A stretch of DNA of 36,864 nt from Acidobacteriota bacterium (GTDB lineage: Bacteria; Acidobacteriota; Vicinamibacteria; Vicinamibacterales; UBA2999), in the NCBI GenBank assembly GCA_016184455.1, contig JACPCS010000102.1, forward strand, positions 75,962-112,825. Direction: 5' to 3'. The translations under genes and the position numbers were made by a program. Below the pieces are notes generated by a model. The model did not search any database, was not told where the DNA came from, and saw only the letters and a program-made list of their open reading frames with translations. Of the stretch, positions 18,946 to 26,719 are shown piece after piece. How positions within the stretch are numbered: position 1 is the first letter of the stretch; every line of letters begins with the position of its first letter.

Positions 18946-19618
18946 TCCCGTAGAGCCTCCCGCGCTGCCGTTCACGCGCGCGGAACGGCGGCTCATCGCG
19001 CGCCTGCGCACGCCCGCCGCCGTGCAGCGGTGGCTCAACGCGCTCCCGTACAACATGGAGCGCAGGGGCGAGACGCTCCGCAGCTTGCGCGGGGTGGTGC
19101 GCACCGGTACCGTGCACTGCTTCGAGGCGGCGATGGCGGCTGCCGTCATCCTCGAGCAGCACCGCTATCCACCGCTCGTTCTCAGCTTCGAGTCGATCGA
19201 CCTGCTCGATCACGTGATCTTCGTCTACCGCGGCCCGCGCGGCTGGGGATCGGTGGCGCGCTCGCGCGATCCCGGCCTCCACGGACGCAAGCCGGTGTTC
19301 GCCACGCCGCGCGCGCTCGCGCTCAGCTATGTCGACGCCTACATCGACTTCACGGGACGCATCAAGGCGTACGCGGTGGTCGACCTGCGGGTGCTCGGCA
19401 CCTATGACTGGCGGCTGTCCGAGACGAACATCTGGAAGGCGGAGCGGCTGCTGCTCGAATGGCCTCACCGGCCGATCGTCTCGTCGGACCGGCGCATCGA
19501 GCGGCTGCGCCGCCGCTATCGCGCCTTTCGCGAGGCGCACGGCTACAAGCCGTGGAAGTACTACAAGGGCCGGCAGCGCTGGACCCAGTTGCCCGCGGAG
19601 TTCAGATCCCGAGGGTAA
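18908..19618 (+). CDS. Hypothetical protein, transglutaminase-like cysteine fold possible
   Basis: A 236-residue soluble protein without signal or membrane segment. GTVHCFEAAMAAAVILEQHRY, then LDHVIFVYRGPRGWGSVARSRDPGLHGRKPVF, gives a helix headed by a cysteine followed by a strand bearing Asp-His, the order used by transglutaminase-like enzymes (Cys, His, Asp). A basic C terminus (KAERLLLEWPHRPIV to the end) follows. I do not recognise a named family. The start is uncertain: the TTG at 18908 overlaps the SCO1 gene by 38 bases and a CTG at 18965 is possible. It ends on the same strand just before a minus-strand gene. Confidence 0.65.
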   Translation: MPTSGRLPLPRTDPVEPPALPFTRAERRLIARLRTPAAVQRWLNALPYNMERRGETLRSLRGVVRTGTVHCFEAAMAAAVILEQHRYPPLVLSFESIDLLDHVIFVYRGPRGWGSVARSRDPGLHGRKPVFATPRALALSYVDAYIDFTGRIKAYAVVDLRVLGTYDWRLSETNIWKAERLLLEWPHRPIVSSDRRIERLRRRYRAFREAHGYKPWKYYKGRQRWTQLPAEFRSRG

Positions 19619-19921
19619 TCAATCGAGATCGAAGTCGCGCGTCGGCTTCGTGATTGGCTCCTTGCTCGCCTGCCGCAGCGCCTCCTCGAACCGGCGCGTC
19701 AGCGCATCGTCGCGCGTCTTCTCCGCTTCGATCGATTTCTGGAAGAGCGCTTCACGCCGGGCCGCTTCCTCCGCGAGGATGCGCGCGGCCTCGTCGAGCT
19801 CCGGCTTGTCGGCGCGCTCAGGCTCGCGGTGCGAGACGACGCGGCGCAGGTTCGTGTCGATGACCAGTGTGGCCTTGCAGCACGGGCAGACGACTTCGAG
19901 CTCGCTCTTCAGCTTTCCCAC
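19619..19921 (-). CDS. Small zinc-ribbon/coiled-coil hypothetical protein
   Basis: About 100 residues. The N terminus GKLKSELEVVCPCCKATLVIDTNLRRVVSHRE has a CPCC cluster followed by a short beta strand, resembling half of a zinc ribbon. The rest (ELDEAARILAEEAARREALFQKSIEAEKTRDDALTRRFEEALRQA) is a charged helix likely to form a coiled coil. I do not know a named function; similar proteins could be nucleic-acid or protein-binding adaptors. The GTG at 19921 was chosen because a TACAAT box ends eight bases before it and the upstream in-frame sequence is repeat DNA. Confidence 0.75.
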   Translation of the reverse strand: MGKLKSELEVVCPCCKATLVIDTNLRRVVSHREPERADKPELDEAARILAEEAARREALFQKSIEAEKTRDDALTRRFEEALRQASKEPITKPTRDFDLD

Positions 19922-19928
19922 AATGGCT

Positions 19929-19934
19929 ATTGTA
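19929..19934 (-). promoter_or_regulatory. -10-like box TACAAT, zinc-ribbon gene
   Basis: TACAAT ends eight bases before the GTG start; its first bases belong to the outermost GGCTAC unit of the adjacent heptamer array. Confidence 0.45.
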
Positions 19935-20001
19935 GCCGGTAGCCTGTCGCCGGTAGCCTGTAGCGGCCGTAGCGACCACCGACCGGCTACCACCGACCGG
20001 C
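19933..20001 (+). repeat. Inverted heptamer arrays between divergent genes (second GGTAG/CTACC locus)
   Basis: Left units TAGCCGG, TAGCCTG, TCGCCGG, TAGCCTG, TAGCGGC (19933-19967); right units GACCACC, GACCGGC, TACCACC, GACCGGC (19974-20001). The arrangement matches 11495-11615: TAG-bearing units first, complementary units second, ending three bases or less from a start codon. Confidence 0.85.
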
Positions 20002-20003
20002 TG

Positions 20004-20726
20004 ATGAGGACCCTCCGTGTCGCCACCTACAACGTCCACCGCTGCCGCGGCCTCGACGGGCGGACCAGCCCGATGCGGATCGCCGAGGTCATCCGCGGCA
20101 TCGCGCCCGACATCATCGCGCTGCAGGAGGTCCTCGGCGCCGGGCCGCACACGGCGGGGCAGGCCGAGGAAATCGGCGCGCAGCTCGGGATGGGATGGGT
20201 CATGGCGCCGACGCGCCACCTGCGTCGTGCGCTCTTCGGCAACGTCGTGCTCAGCCATCTGCCGATCGTCCACCACGCGCAGTACGACCTGTCGTGGAAG
20301 ACGTGCGAGCCGCGGTGCTGCCAGCGCGTCGACATCGCAGCGGGCTCGCATACACTGCACCTGTACAACGTGCACCTCGGCACCGCGTACCTGGAGCGGC
20401 GATACCAGGCGCAGCGGCTCAGCGCGATCGTCCACGACCGGCGCATCGGGCAGCCGAAGATCGTGCTCGGCGATTTCAACGAATGGATGCGGGGGCTGGC
20501 CACCGCGATGCTGACCGAACGCCTCAAGAGCATCGACCTGCGGACGCACCTCCGCCGCCGCCGGACGTACCCCGGCTTCTTCCCGCTGCTGCACCTGGAT
20601 CACATCTATTACGAGGGGACGGTCGACGTCACGAAAGTGGAACTGCCGCGGACGCGGCTGTCGCTGATGGCGTCAGACCACCTGCCGCTGGTGGCCGAGT
20701 TGAAAGTGGACTTCAGCAGGCAGTAG
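20004..20726 (+). CDS. Endonuclease/exonuclease/phosphatase family protein
   Basis: A 240-residue EEP-superfamily hydrolase. Motifs in order are RVATYNVHRCRG at the N terminus (metal site asparagine), IIALQEV (catalytic glutamate), LYNVHLGTAYLERRYQAQRL, PKIVLGDFNEW (GDFN) and MASDHLPLVAEL (SDHxP). The family includes Mg-dependent phosphodiesterases acting on nucleic acids or phospholipids; the general similarity here is to small cytosolic or membrane-associated phosphodiesterases without signal peptide. The ATG begins two bases after a heptamer array and the stop codon TAG is supplied by another array (20714-20748), so both ends of the gene touch repeats. Confidence 0.92.
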   Translation: MRTLRVATYNVHRCRGLDGRTSPMRIAEVIRGIAPDIIALQEVLGAGPHTAGQAEEIGAQLGMGWVMAPTRHLRRALFGNVVLSHLPIVHHAQYDLSWKTCEPRCCQRVDIAAGSHTLHLYNVHLGTAYLERRYQAQRLSAIVHDRRIGQPKIVLGDFNEWMRGLATAMLTERLKSIDLRTHLRRRRTYPGFFPLLHLDHIYYEGTVDVTKVELPRTRLSLMASDHLPLVAELKVDFSRQ

Positions 20727-20748
20727 GCAGTGGGCAGTGGGCAGTGGG
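20714..20748 (+). repeat. Five tandem heptamers (CAGTGGG type)
   Basis: Units CAGCAGG, CAGTAGG and three CAGTGGG. The first two encode the last residues and the TAG stop (20724-20726) of the EEP gene, and the array ends four bases before the stop end of the convergent small gene. Confidence 0.85.
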
Positions 20749-20751
20749 CGC

Positions 20752-20976
20752 TCACCCTTCCTCTTCGTACTCTTCCTCTTCCACCGGCAGGAACCGCGTC
20801 GGCGGGCGCAGCGCCTCGCGAAAGTCGTAAATCGGAAGGTCGCGGACGTGCAGCGGCATCACGCAGTGCGCGCCCTTGGCCTCGATGACGACCGTCACCG
20901 GGCTCCCCTCGACGCCTTCGCGGAAGCCGAGCCGACATCCGCAGGCGAGCCGCGCGTGCGTGAAACCTTTCAACAT
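20752..20976 (-). CDS. Small hypothetical protein with acidic tail
   Basis: A 74-residue protein, probably the second gene of an operon with tlpA, whose stop is 12 bases upstream. The N-terminal half has ARLACGCRLGF with a CxC pair; the C terminus is strongly acidic (EEEEYEEEG). In between is VIEAKGAHCVMPLHV. I do not recognise the family. The CxC pair and the cytosolic character could suggest metal or nucleotide handling, but that is weak. The ATG has a TATGAT box seven bases ahead and no Shine-Dalgarno sequence. Small size, intact frame and consistent codon use support a real gene. Confidence 0.7.
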   Translation of the reverse strand: MLKGFTHARLACGCRLGFREGVEGSPVTVVIEAKGAHCVMPLHVRDLPIYDFREALRPPTRFLPVEEEEYEEEG

Positions 20977-20982
20977 ACCAGG

Positions 20983-20988
20983 ATCATA
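20983..20988 (-). promoter_or_regulatory. -10-like box TATGAT, small acidic-tail protein gene
   Basis: TATGAT ends seven bases before the ATG at 20976, overlapping the end of tlpA, so the small gene could have its own leaderless promoter. Confidence 0.35.
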
Positions 20989-21633
20989 CTACAGCAATTG
21001 TTTGATCTCGTGCTCGAACTGCTCCTTCGACGCGATGCCCGAGTGCTTCTTGTGGATCAATCCATCGCGTCCGACGAACACCGACACCGGGATGCCGTAG
21101 AACGGACCGTACGCGTCCTGAAACTCCTGCCGTCCCGCGGCGACGAGCAGCGGGTAATTGATCTGCAGCTCCGAGGCGTACGGCTTCAGCTTCTCCGCCG
21201 TATCGTCCACCGACACGCCGAGGATCACGAGATCGTCGGCGTACTGCTTCTGCAGCTCGATCAGGTACGGAATCTCGACGCGGCACGGCGCGCACCACGT
21301 CGCCCAGAAGTTGAGCAGGATCACCTTGCCCTTGAACGACGTGAGCGTCACGTCGACGCCGTTCATGTCCTTGAGCGTGAACCCGAGATTCGCGGGCTTG
21401 CCCGCCACGGCGCCGCCCTCGGTCTCCTCCGCGGCGCCGCCGCTGGCGGCCGGCGGCGGGGCATCCGGATCGATCCCCTCCGGCCGCGAGAGCAGCGTGA
21501 GCAGCGTCAGCGCAACGACCAGCGCCCCCAGTCCGAGCCACGCCCGCGCGCGGCGGCTGAGGCGTTCGCCAGGCGTCTCCGGCGGCACGGCACCACCACC
21601 CTCATCGCCGCCATGCGAAAGCTGTTCGTCCAT
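20989..21633 (-). CDS. TlpA family membrane-anchored thioredoxin
   Basis: A 214-residue TlpA-like thiol reductase. A cytosolic N terminus, one membrane helix (WLGLGALVVALTLLTLL) and an acidic/alanine linker are followed by an AhpC/TSA-Redoxin thioredoxin domain with LTSFKGKVILLNFWATWCAPCRVEIPYL and VSVFVGRDGLIHKKHSG. WCAPC is the redox-active motif. Such proteins reduce periplasmic disulfides for cytochrome c maturation or copper-protein assembly, which fits the SCO1 and copper genes elsewhere in the window. I chose ATG 21633 because a GATAAT box ends eight bases before it; in-frame ATG 21642 and GTG 21648 are alternatives. Confidence 0.92.
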   Translation of the reverse strand: MDEQLSHGGDEGGGAVPPETPGERLSRRARAWLGLGALVVALTLLTLLSRPEGIDPDAPPPAASGGAAEETEGGAVAGKPANLGFTLKDMNGVDVTLTSFKGKVILLNFWATWCAPCRVEIPYLIELQKQYADDLVILGVSVDDTAEKLKPYASELQINYPLLVAAGRQEFQDAYGPFYGIPVSVFVGRDGLIHKKHSGIASKEQFEHEIKQLL

Positions 21634-21640
21634 CGCCCTC

Positions 21641-21646
21641 ATTATC
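21641..21646 (-). promoter_or_regulatory. -10-like box GATAAT, tlpA-type gene
   Basis: GATAAT ends eight bases before the ATG at 21633. The same spacing occurs at several other genes in this window. Confidence 0.4.
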
Positions 21647-21793
21647 ACTCAGGTGCGGACCGAGGACGCGCTGATCGCAGAAAGTGGACGATCTGCCACG
21701 GAGCGACCATGGCGGCAGGGGGACCGGCCGAATTCCGCGCCGTTCCCCGAGACCTCATCGGTACATCCTTTGCTCCGGGCCGCGGTCATAATA

Positions 21794-21900
21794 AGGCCTC
21801 AGGCCTCAGGCCTCAGGCCTCAGGCCCCAGGCCCCAGGCCCCAGGCTTCAGAACACGCGGAGGTTCACGGACCACTGAGGCCTCTGAGGCCTGTGGCCTG
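21794..21900 (+). repeat. Heptamer array AGGCCTC/AGGCCCC with inverted partner
   Basis: Eight perfect-phase units (AGGCCTC four times, AGGCCCC three times, AGGCTTC once) at 21794-21849, then a 24-base spacer and inverted-type copies (CTGAGGC, CTCTGAGGCC, TGTGGCC) at about 21874-21900. The arms can pair. The array lies 40 bases upstream of the start of the 1035-residue gene. Confidence 0.9.
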
Positions 21901-21940
21901 CGATCGTCAGTAGTAAGATGGCCCGCGCGAGGAGAGTTCC

Positions 21941-24900
21941 ATGAGCAGCCCCCGTACCACGCTTGCCGCAATCGGGGTAGCCGCGGCGATCCTGCTGTCG
22001 CCCGCGCTCACGGCGGCGCAGACGCCCTACATCCCCTACTTCGGCAAGAACCAGATCCGCTACGACAATTTCCGGTGGCAGATCTACACGACCGACCATT
22101 TCGAGATCTACTACTACCCGGAAATCGAGCAGCACCTGGAGCGGGTCGCGTCGTATGCGGAAAGCGCGTACCAGCACATCAGCTCGGAGCTGAAGTACGA
22201 CCTCGCGTTCAAGATTCCGTTGATCCTCTTCAAGACGAGCAGCGAGTTCCAGCAGCAGAACGTGATTCCCGGCGCGGCGCAGGAAGGCGTCGGGGCGTTC
22301 GCCGAGCCGACGCGCTACCGGATCGTGATGCCGATGGACGAGCCGCCCGATCTCCTGTACCGCCTGATCGTCCACGAGCTGACGCACCAGTTCGAGTTCG
22401 ACATCATCCCGACCTCCCTCATCCGGCGCAGCGTGCCGCTGTGGGTCAACGAGGGACTGTCGGACTACATGACCGGCATCTGGCGGCCGATCGACCTCAT
22501 GACGGTGCGCGATGCCGCCGTCGCCGACATCATCCCGAAGATGAGCGAGCTCGAGGGCTACACGAACGTCGGCAGCGTGCGCATGATTTACAACCTCGGT
22601 CACGCCGTGTTCGAATTCATCGAGTCGCGGTGGGGCAAGGAAGGCATCCGGCAGTACCTCTTCTCGCTCCGGAAGTCGGTCATCGGCGGCGGCGAGGATG
22701 CCTACATGGAGGCGTTCCGGCTGACGCCGGAGGAGTTCGATCAGGAGTTCGACAAGTACCTGAAGGACCGCTTCAAGCCGTTCCGTGACAAGGAGCGTCC
22801 GGCGGACTATGGCCGGAACCTGGCGCCCGATCCTGAAGAATCGCCTCTCATCGGCGCGCTCTCGATCGAGCCCTCGCCGTCGGGCGATCTCATCGCGATG
22901 GTCACGGGCAACCGGCGCGACCGCGAGTACGACATCGTGCTCGTCTCCGCGCGCGACGGAGCGATCATCCGGAACCTGACGAAGGATTTCGACCAGGACT
23001 ACGGCTTCGAGTTCATCATCACGCCCGGCATGCGCTTCAACAACGTGCCGTGGCTCTCATGGGCGCCGTCTGGCGATCGCCTCGCCTACTTCGTCCGGCG
23101 CGAGAAGTGGCGCACCCTGATCCTGCAGAACGTGCTGACGCGCGACATCGAGGACCGGCTCGAGCTGCGCACGGTCGACGATCCCGAGTCGCCCGACATC
23201 TCCCCCGACGGCACCAAGGTCGCCTTTGCGGCCCTCCAGGGCGGCGTCGGCGACATCTTCGTCGTCGATCTCGCAACGCGCGAGCTGACCAACCTCACCA
23301 AAGACGGCTTCGCCGACTCCGGGCCGACGTGGGCGCCCGACGGGCGTTCGATCGTCTACGTGGCGCGAATCAGCGGTAACGAGAAGCTGTTCCGGCTCGA
23401 CATGGCGACGGGCCAGAAGACCCAGCTCACCTTCGGTACGCACGACGACGCGGCGGCGCAGTTCCTCGACGCCGACACGCTCGTGTTCACGTCGACCGCG
23501 ACCGATCCCAATCAGCCGATCGAGCCGGAGGTGGCGCGCAACGGGAACATCCACAATATCTGGACGCTCAGCCTGAAGACGGGCGAACTGCGGCAGTACA
23601 CCGACGCGCTCGGCGGCAACGCGTCGCCCGTCGTCCTGCGCGCGGGCGAGAAGCAGGAGCCACGGATCGCCTTCGTGAGCTACTACAAGGGCGAGTACGA
23701 GCTGCACGTACTCGACCGGCGCGATCCGATTGCCACCGCGGCGAGCGCGGACTTCGGCGCCCCCGGCCCCGTCATCGACTTCCAGGCGCCCCTCACGCAC
23801 ACGCTCATCGCCGACAACAAGCGGCGGAAGGGGACGTTCGAGAAGATGTTCATCGACGGCCGCCCGCCGGTGAACGTCGGCGTCACGAGCAGCGGCGACG
23901 TGTTCGGCGGCTCGGCGGTGACCTTCAGCGACGTCCTCGGCGACAAGCAGTTCAGCTTCTACGCGGCGTCGATCTCGCAGTACCGGACGATGGCGTTCTC
24001 GTTCTTCAATGCGGCGCGGCGGTTCAACTTCTCGCTGCAGGGGTTCTCGCAGACCTCGTTCTTCTACGGCGCGCTGGAGGGTGTCTTCTACGACCCGGCC
24101 TTCTCAGGGTTGTTCCTCGACCGCGACCTTGCGGTGGCGACCAGAACCGTGCGCGGCGGCACGGCGTTCGGCATCTGGCCGATCGACCGCTACCGTCGCG
24201 TGGAGCTGTTCGGCGGCCTCCTGCAGTATCGCGAGGAGTTCAACGACCCGAGCCTCGAGGCCTATTCCGCGGAGTTCCAGCAGCAGCAGTTCGGCCGCGA
24301 GCTGTTCCGGAGCGGAACCTACATTCCGCTCGGCGTCAACTTCGTGCAGGAAACGACCGTCTTCCGCGAGTTCGGTCCGCTCGCCGGCAATACCGTGCGG
24401 CTGTCGTACGAAGTGGCCCCGAACATCGGCGACACGCTCGGTCGGCAGACGGCCGACATCGACGCGCGGTACTACCTGCGCCTTGGAGGCACAGGGCTGC
24501 TGGCGCTCCGCGCGAAGGGCTTCAAGAGCTGGGGCGGTGCGCCTGACTTCACCTACTTCGGCGGCAACTCGGAGATGCGCGGCTACGAGTACCTCGAGTT
24601 CCTCGGCTCCGAGGCCACGTTCCTCAACGCGGAGCTCCGCTTCCCCTTCATCGAGGCGATGCTGACGCCGATCGGCATTCTGGGCGGCGTCCGCGGCGTC
24701 CTCTTCGCGAACATGGGCGGCGCGCGCTTCGAGGGGCAGCCGTTCAAGTGGCTCTCGAACAAGTCGGAGCTCTACACGCCGGTCATCGGGTACAACCAGA
24801 CGATCTTCGGCCAGCTGACGCCGGTGTTCGGGCCGGCCACGCGCGTCGACGGGCTGCGGCTCGTCGACGCCCGCGCGTCGTACGGCATCGGGCTCGAAAC

Positions 24901-25048
24901 GTTCGCCCTCGGCTTCCCCGTCCACTTCGACTGGGCGTGGCGCACGCTCTTCAACAGGGACTGGGAGGACCTGCGCTTCGCGGCCGTCGGCGGCAGCTCC
25001 GCCTTCCGCAAGGCCCGGTTCGCGATGTGGATCGGGTATGACTTCTAG
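21941..25048 (+). CDS. Outer-membrane zincin/TolB-propeller/beta-barrel fusion
   Basis: A 1035-residue exported protein with three parts. After a signal peptide (about 1-26), residues about 40-290 form a peptidase_MA-type zincin with HELTH at 145-149 and the third ligand glutamate in NEGLSDY (about 171). Residues about 300-580 form a TolB-like beta-propeller (repeated PDISPDGTKVAFAA and PTWAPDGRSIVYVA blades). Residues about 650-1035 look like an outer-membrane barrel of the BamA/surface-antigen type (AEFQQQQFGRE, GGNSEMRGYEYLEFLG, LNAELRFPFIEAM, ending in FAMWIGYDF with terminal phenylalanine). AGGAGA precedes the ATG by seven bases. It may place a protease on the cell surface or periplasmic face. 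The stop codon is inside a heptamer array. Confidence 0.9.
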   Translation: MSSPRTTLAAIGVAAAILLSPALTAAQTPYIPYFGKNQIRYDNFRWQIYTTDHFEIYYYPEIEQHLERVASYAESAYQHISSELKYDLAFKIPLILFKTSSEFQQQNVIPGAAQEGVGAFAEPTRYRIVMPMDEPPDLLYRLIVHELTHQFEFDIIPTSLIRRSVPLWVNEGLSDYMTGIWRPIDLMTVRDAAVADIIPKMSELEGYTNVGSVRMIYNLGHAVFEFIESRWGKEGIRQYLFSLRKSVIGGGEDAYMEAFRLTPEEFDQEFDKYLKDRFKPFRDKERPADYGRNLAPDPEESPLIGALSIEPSPSGDLIAMVTGNRRDREYDIVLVSARDGAIIRNLTKDFDQDYGFEFIITPGMRFNNVPWLSWAPSGDRLAYFVRREKWRTLILQNVLTRDIEDRLELRTVDDPESPDISPDGTKVAFAALQGGVGDIFVVDLATRELTNLTKDGFADSGPTWAPDGRSIVYVARISGNEKLFRLDMATGQKTQLTFGTHDDAAAQFLDADTLVFTSTATDPNQPIEPEVARNGNIHNIWTLSLKTGELRQYTDALGGNASPVVLRAGEKQEPRIAFVSYYKGEYELHVLDRRDPIATAASADFGAPGPVIDFQAPLTHTLIADNKRRKGTFEKMFIDGRPPVNVGVTSSGDVFGGSAVTFSDVLGDKQFSFYAASISQYRTMAFSFFNAARRFNFSLQGFSQTSFFYGALEGVFYDPAFSGLFLDRDLAVATRTVRGGTAFGIWPIDRYRRVELFGGLLQYREEFNDPSLEAYSAEFQQQQFGRELFRSGTYIPLGVNFVQETTVFREFGPLAGNTVRLSYEVAPNIGDTLGRQTADIDARYYLRLGGTGLLALRAKGFKSWGGAPDFTYFGGNSEMRGYEYLEFLGSEATFLNAELRFPFIEAMLTPIGILGGVRGVLFANMGGARFEGQPFKWLSNKSELYTPVIGYNQTIFGQLTPVFGPATRVDGLRLVDARASYGIGLETFALGFPVHFDWAWRTLFNRDWEDLRFAAVGGSSAFRKARFAMWIGYDF

Positions 25049-25094
25049 TTGGTAGGTGGTAGCCGGTAGGATCCTATCGGCTACCGGCTACTGC
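25046..25094. repeat. Heptamer array supplying two stop codons, with central palindrome
   Basis: Seven 7-bp units: TAGTTGG, TAGGTGG, TAGCCGG, TAGGATC, then CTATCGG, CTACCGG, CTACTGC. They form an inverted repeat around GGATCC. The first unit holds the plus-gene TAG and the fifth holds the minus-gene TAG; the last six residues of the minus-gene protein are repeat-encoded. The hairpin could act as a bidirectional terminator. Confidence 0.85.
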
Positions 25095-26621
25095 CTGAGA
25101 TCCCTCGAAGCGTTCCAGCCGGAGCTCGCTCCGCTCCATGTCCATCGACACGCGGTACTCGCTCAGGAACCGGTGACCGACGATGCCGCCGACCTGGAAC
25201 CCGAGCAGCACGCTCGGAGCGCGGAGATTCAGGACGGCGAGCCCCACGTTGCGGAATTCGATCTCCTCGAAATCGACGTCCACGCCCGGCAGGAGGTACG
25301 CGTTCTGGTCGAGCCCCGACATCCCGTACACGCGCAGCGGGATGCGGCGCGGCGGGTTCATGGAGAGCGAGTCCGCCGTCTCGGCGCTGATCGAGATGAG
25401 CTCGCCACCGGTATCGACGACGAAGTAGGCCGGGTGCGTCGAGTTGAGCAGGCCGCGCACCATCGGCAGCCGGTTCATGCGCATCGGCAGCACGAAGTCG
25501 GCATCCTGATCGGGCAGCTTCCGCGCGAGGATCACCTCACGCCGCTGATAATCGACGACAACCGAGAGGCCCAGCGAGAGCGGCGAGAGGCTCTCGTTCT
25601 GCCAGCGCGGGAGCGCATTGCGGACGACGCGCCGGATCGCCACCGGTACGTTACGCATCCGCAGCGTGCCGACTTCGAGCTCGTCGGCGCGCCCCATGTC
25701 GAGCCGGCGGAGCGCGGCGATGCCGACGCCTGCCGTCAGCGTCGACGTGATGGTGCCGACGCCCGCACGGCGCGCGGTCCCGTCCGACACGCCCGTCCGC
25801 TCCGAGCCGGTGTCGAGCACGAATTCGACCGGCAGCCGGTTCACCCGGCCGCGCAGCACGATCTTCTTGTTGACGAGCCTGAACGGGATGCGGTGCAGGC
25901 GCTCCGGGGCGCCTTCCATCTGCAGCGGCACGCGCCCGCGGAAGCTCCGCAGCAGACGGACCTTGCTCTGGAAGACCGCCGCCATGCTCGAGGGCTCCTC
26001 CTTGCTCCTCGGTCCGGGCAGGAGATCGAGGTACCGCTCGAACGCCGCTGCGGATTCGTCGTAGCGATTCATTCGTTCGTAGATGAAGCCGACGAGCGCA
26101 TGCACCTCGGGATCCTCAGGCGCCTCCTTGACGGTGACGAGCGCCTCGTTCAGCGCCTCGTCGAGGCGGCTGCGGGTCGTGAGCGAGCGCGCCAGGCCGA
26201 ACCGCGCGCGGGAGAGTCCAGGCGCTTCGTCGAGCGCGCGGCGGTAGGCGACGTCCGACTCGTCGAAGCGCCCCATCGCCCACAGTGCGTCACCAAGCAG
26301 CGTCTGCGCCTCGGGATCGGCGCCGGGGTCGTCGTTCAGCAGCTGCGCCTCGCGCCAGGCCAGGTCGAATTCCGCAATCCGGAGCGCGGTGCGGATCCGC
26401 CCCCTGCGCGCGCGCGCCACGAGCGAGGGGTCGTCGCTCTGGGCCGCCAGCTCGTAGGCGGCCAGCGCCTCGCGGTAGCGCGCGCCGTCGTACATTTCCG
26501 TCGCCAGCTGATACTGGGCGGCCGGGTCGTCCGGCGTCGCCTGGCCGTCGGCCTGGAAGCCGAGGGCCGCTACTGCGGCGAGCACCGCGCATGGAAGCAC
26601 GTGACTACGGATAGCAGGCAC
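25074..26621 (-). CDS. TPR plus double aspartyl-protease-domain exported protein
   Basis: A 515-residue protein. A signal peptide (about 1-26) is followed by TPR-like repeats (about 35-205; YQLATEMYDGARYREALAAYELA, AEFDLAWREAQLL, EVHALVGFIYERMNRYDESAAAFERYLDLL) and two retropepsin-like aspartyl-protease domains. Their active-site signatures are FVLDTGSERT (Asp about 270) and YFVVDTGGEL (Asp about 403), so a single chain could form the usual two-Asp site. Many relatives carry one DTG only. The GTG start is supported by GGAGG nine bases upstream. The final residues (AVAGSR) come from the heptamer array. Confidence 0.88.
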   Translation of the reverse strand: MPAIRSHVLPCAVLAAVAALGFQADGQATPDDPAAQYQLATEMYDGARYREALAAYELAAQSDDPSLVARARRGRIRTALRIAEFDLAWREAQLLNDDPGADPEAQTLLGDALWAMGRFDESDVAYRRALDEAPGLSRARFGLARSLTTRSRLDEALNEALVTVKEAPEDPEVHALVGFIYERMNRYDESAAAFERYLDLLPGPRSKEEPSSMAAVFQSKVRLLRSFRGRVPLQMEGAPERLHRIPFRLVNKKIVLRGRVNRLPVEFVLDTGSERTGVSDGTARRAGVGTITSTLTAGVGIAALRRLDMGRADELEVGTLRMRNVPVAIRRVVRNALPRWQNESLSPLSLGLSVVVDYQRREVILARKLPDQDADFVLPMRMNRLPMVRGLLNSTHPAYFVVDTGGELISISAETADSLSMNPPRRIPLRVYGMSGLDQNAYLLPGVDVDFEEIEFRNVGLAVLNLRAPSVLLGFQVGGIVGHRFLSEYRVSMDMERSELRLERFEGSQAVAGSR

Positions 26622-26719
26622 GAGTTGACGCCTCCAATCGGGCGAGTCGGGCCAGTATGGCGATCGGGCGCGGAAGGCACAATACCTTACTCGTCCTACC
26701 CGCCTAGACTACGCCTAGA

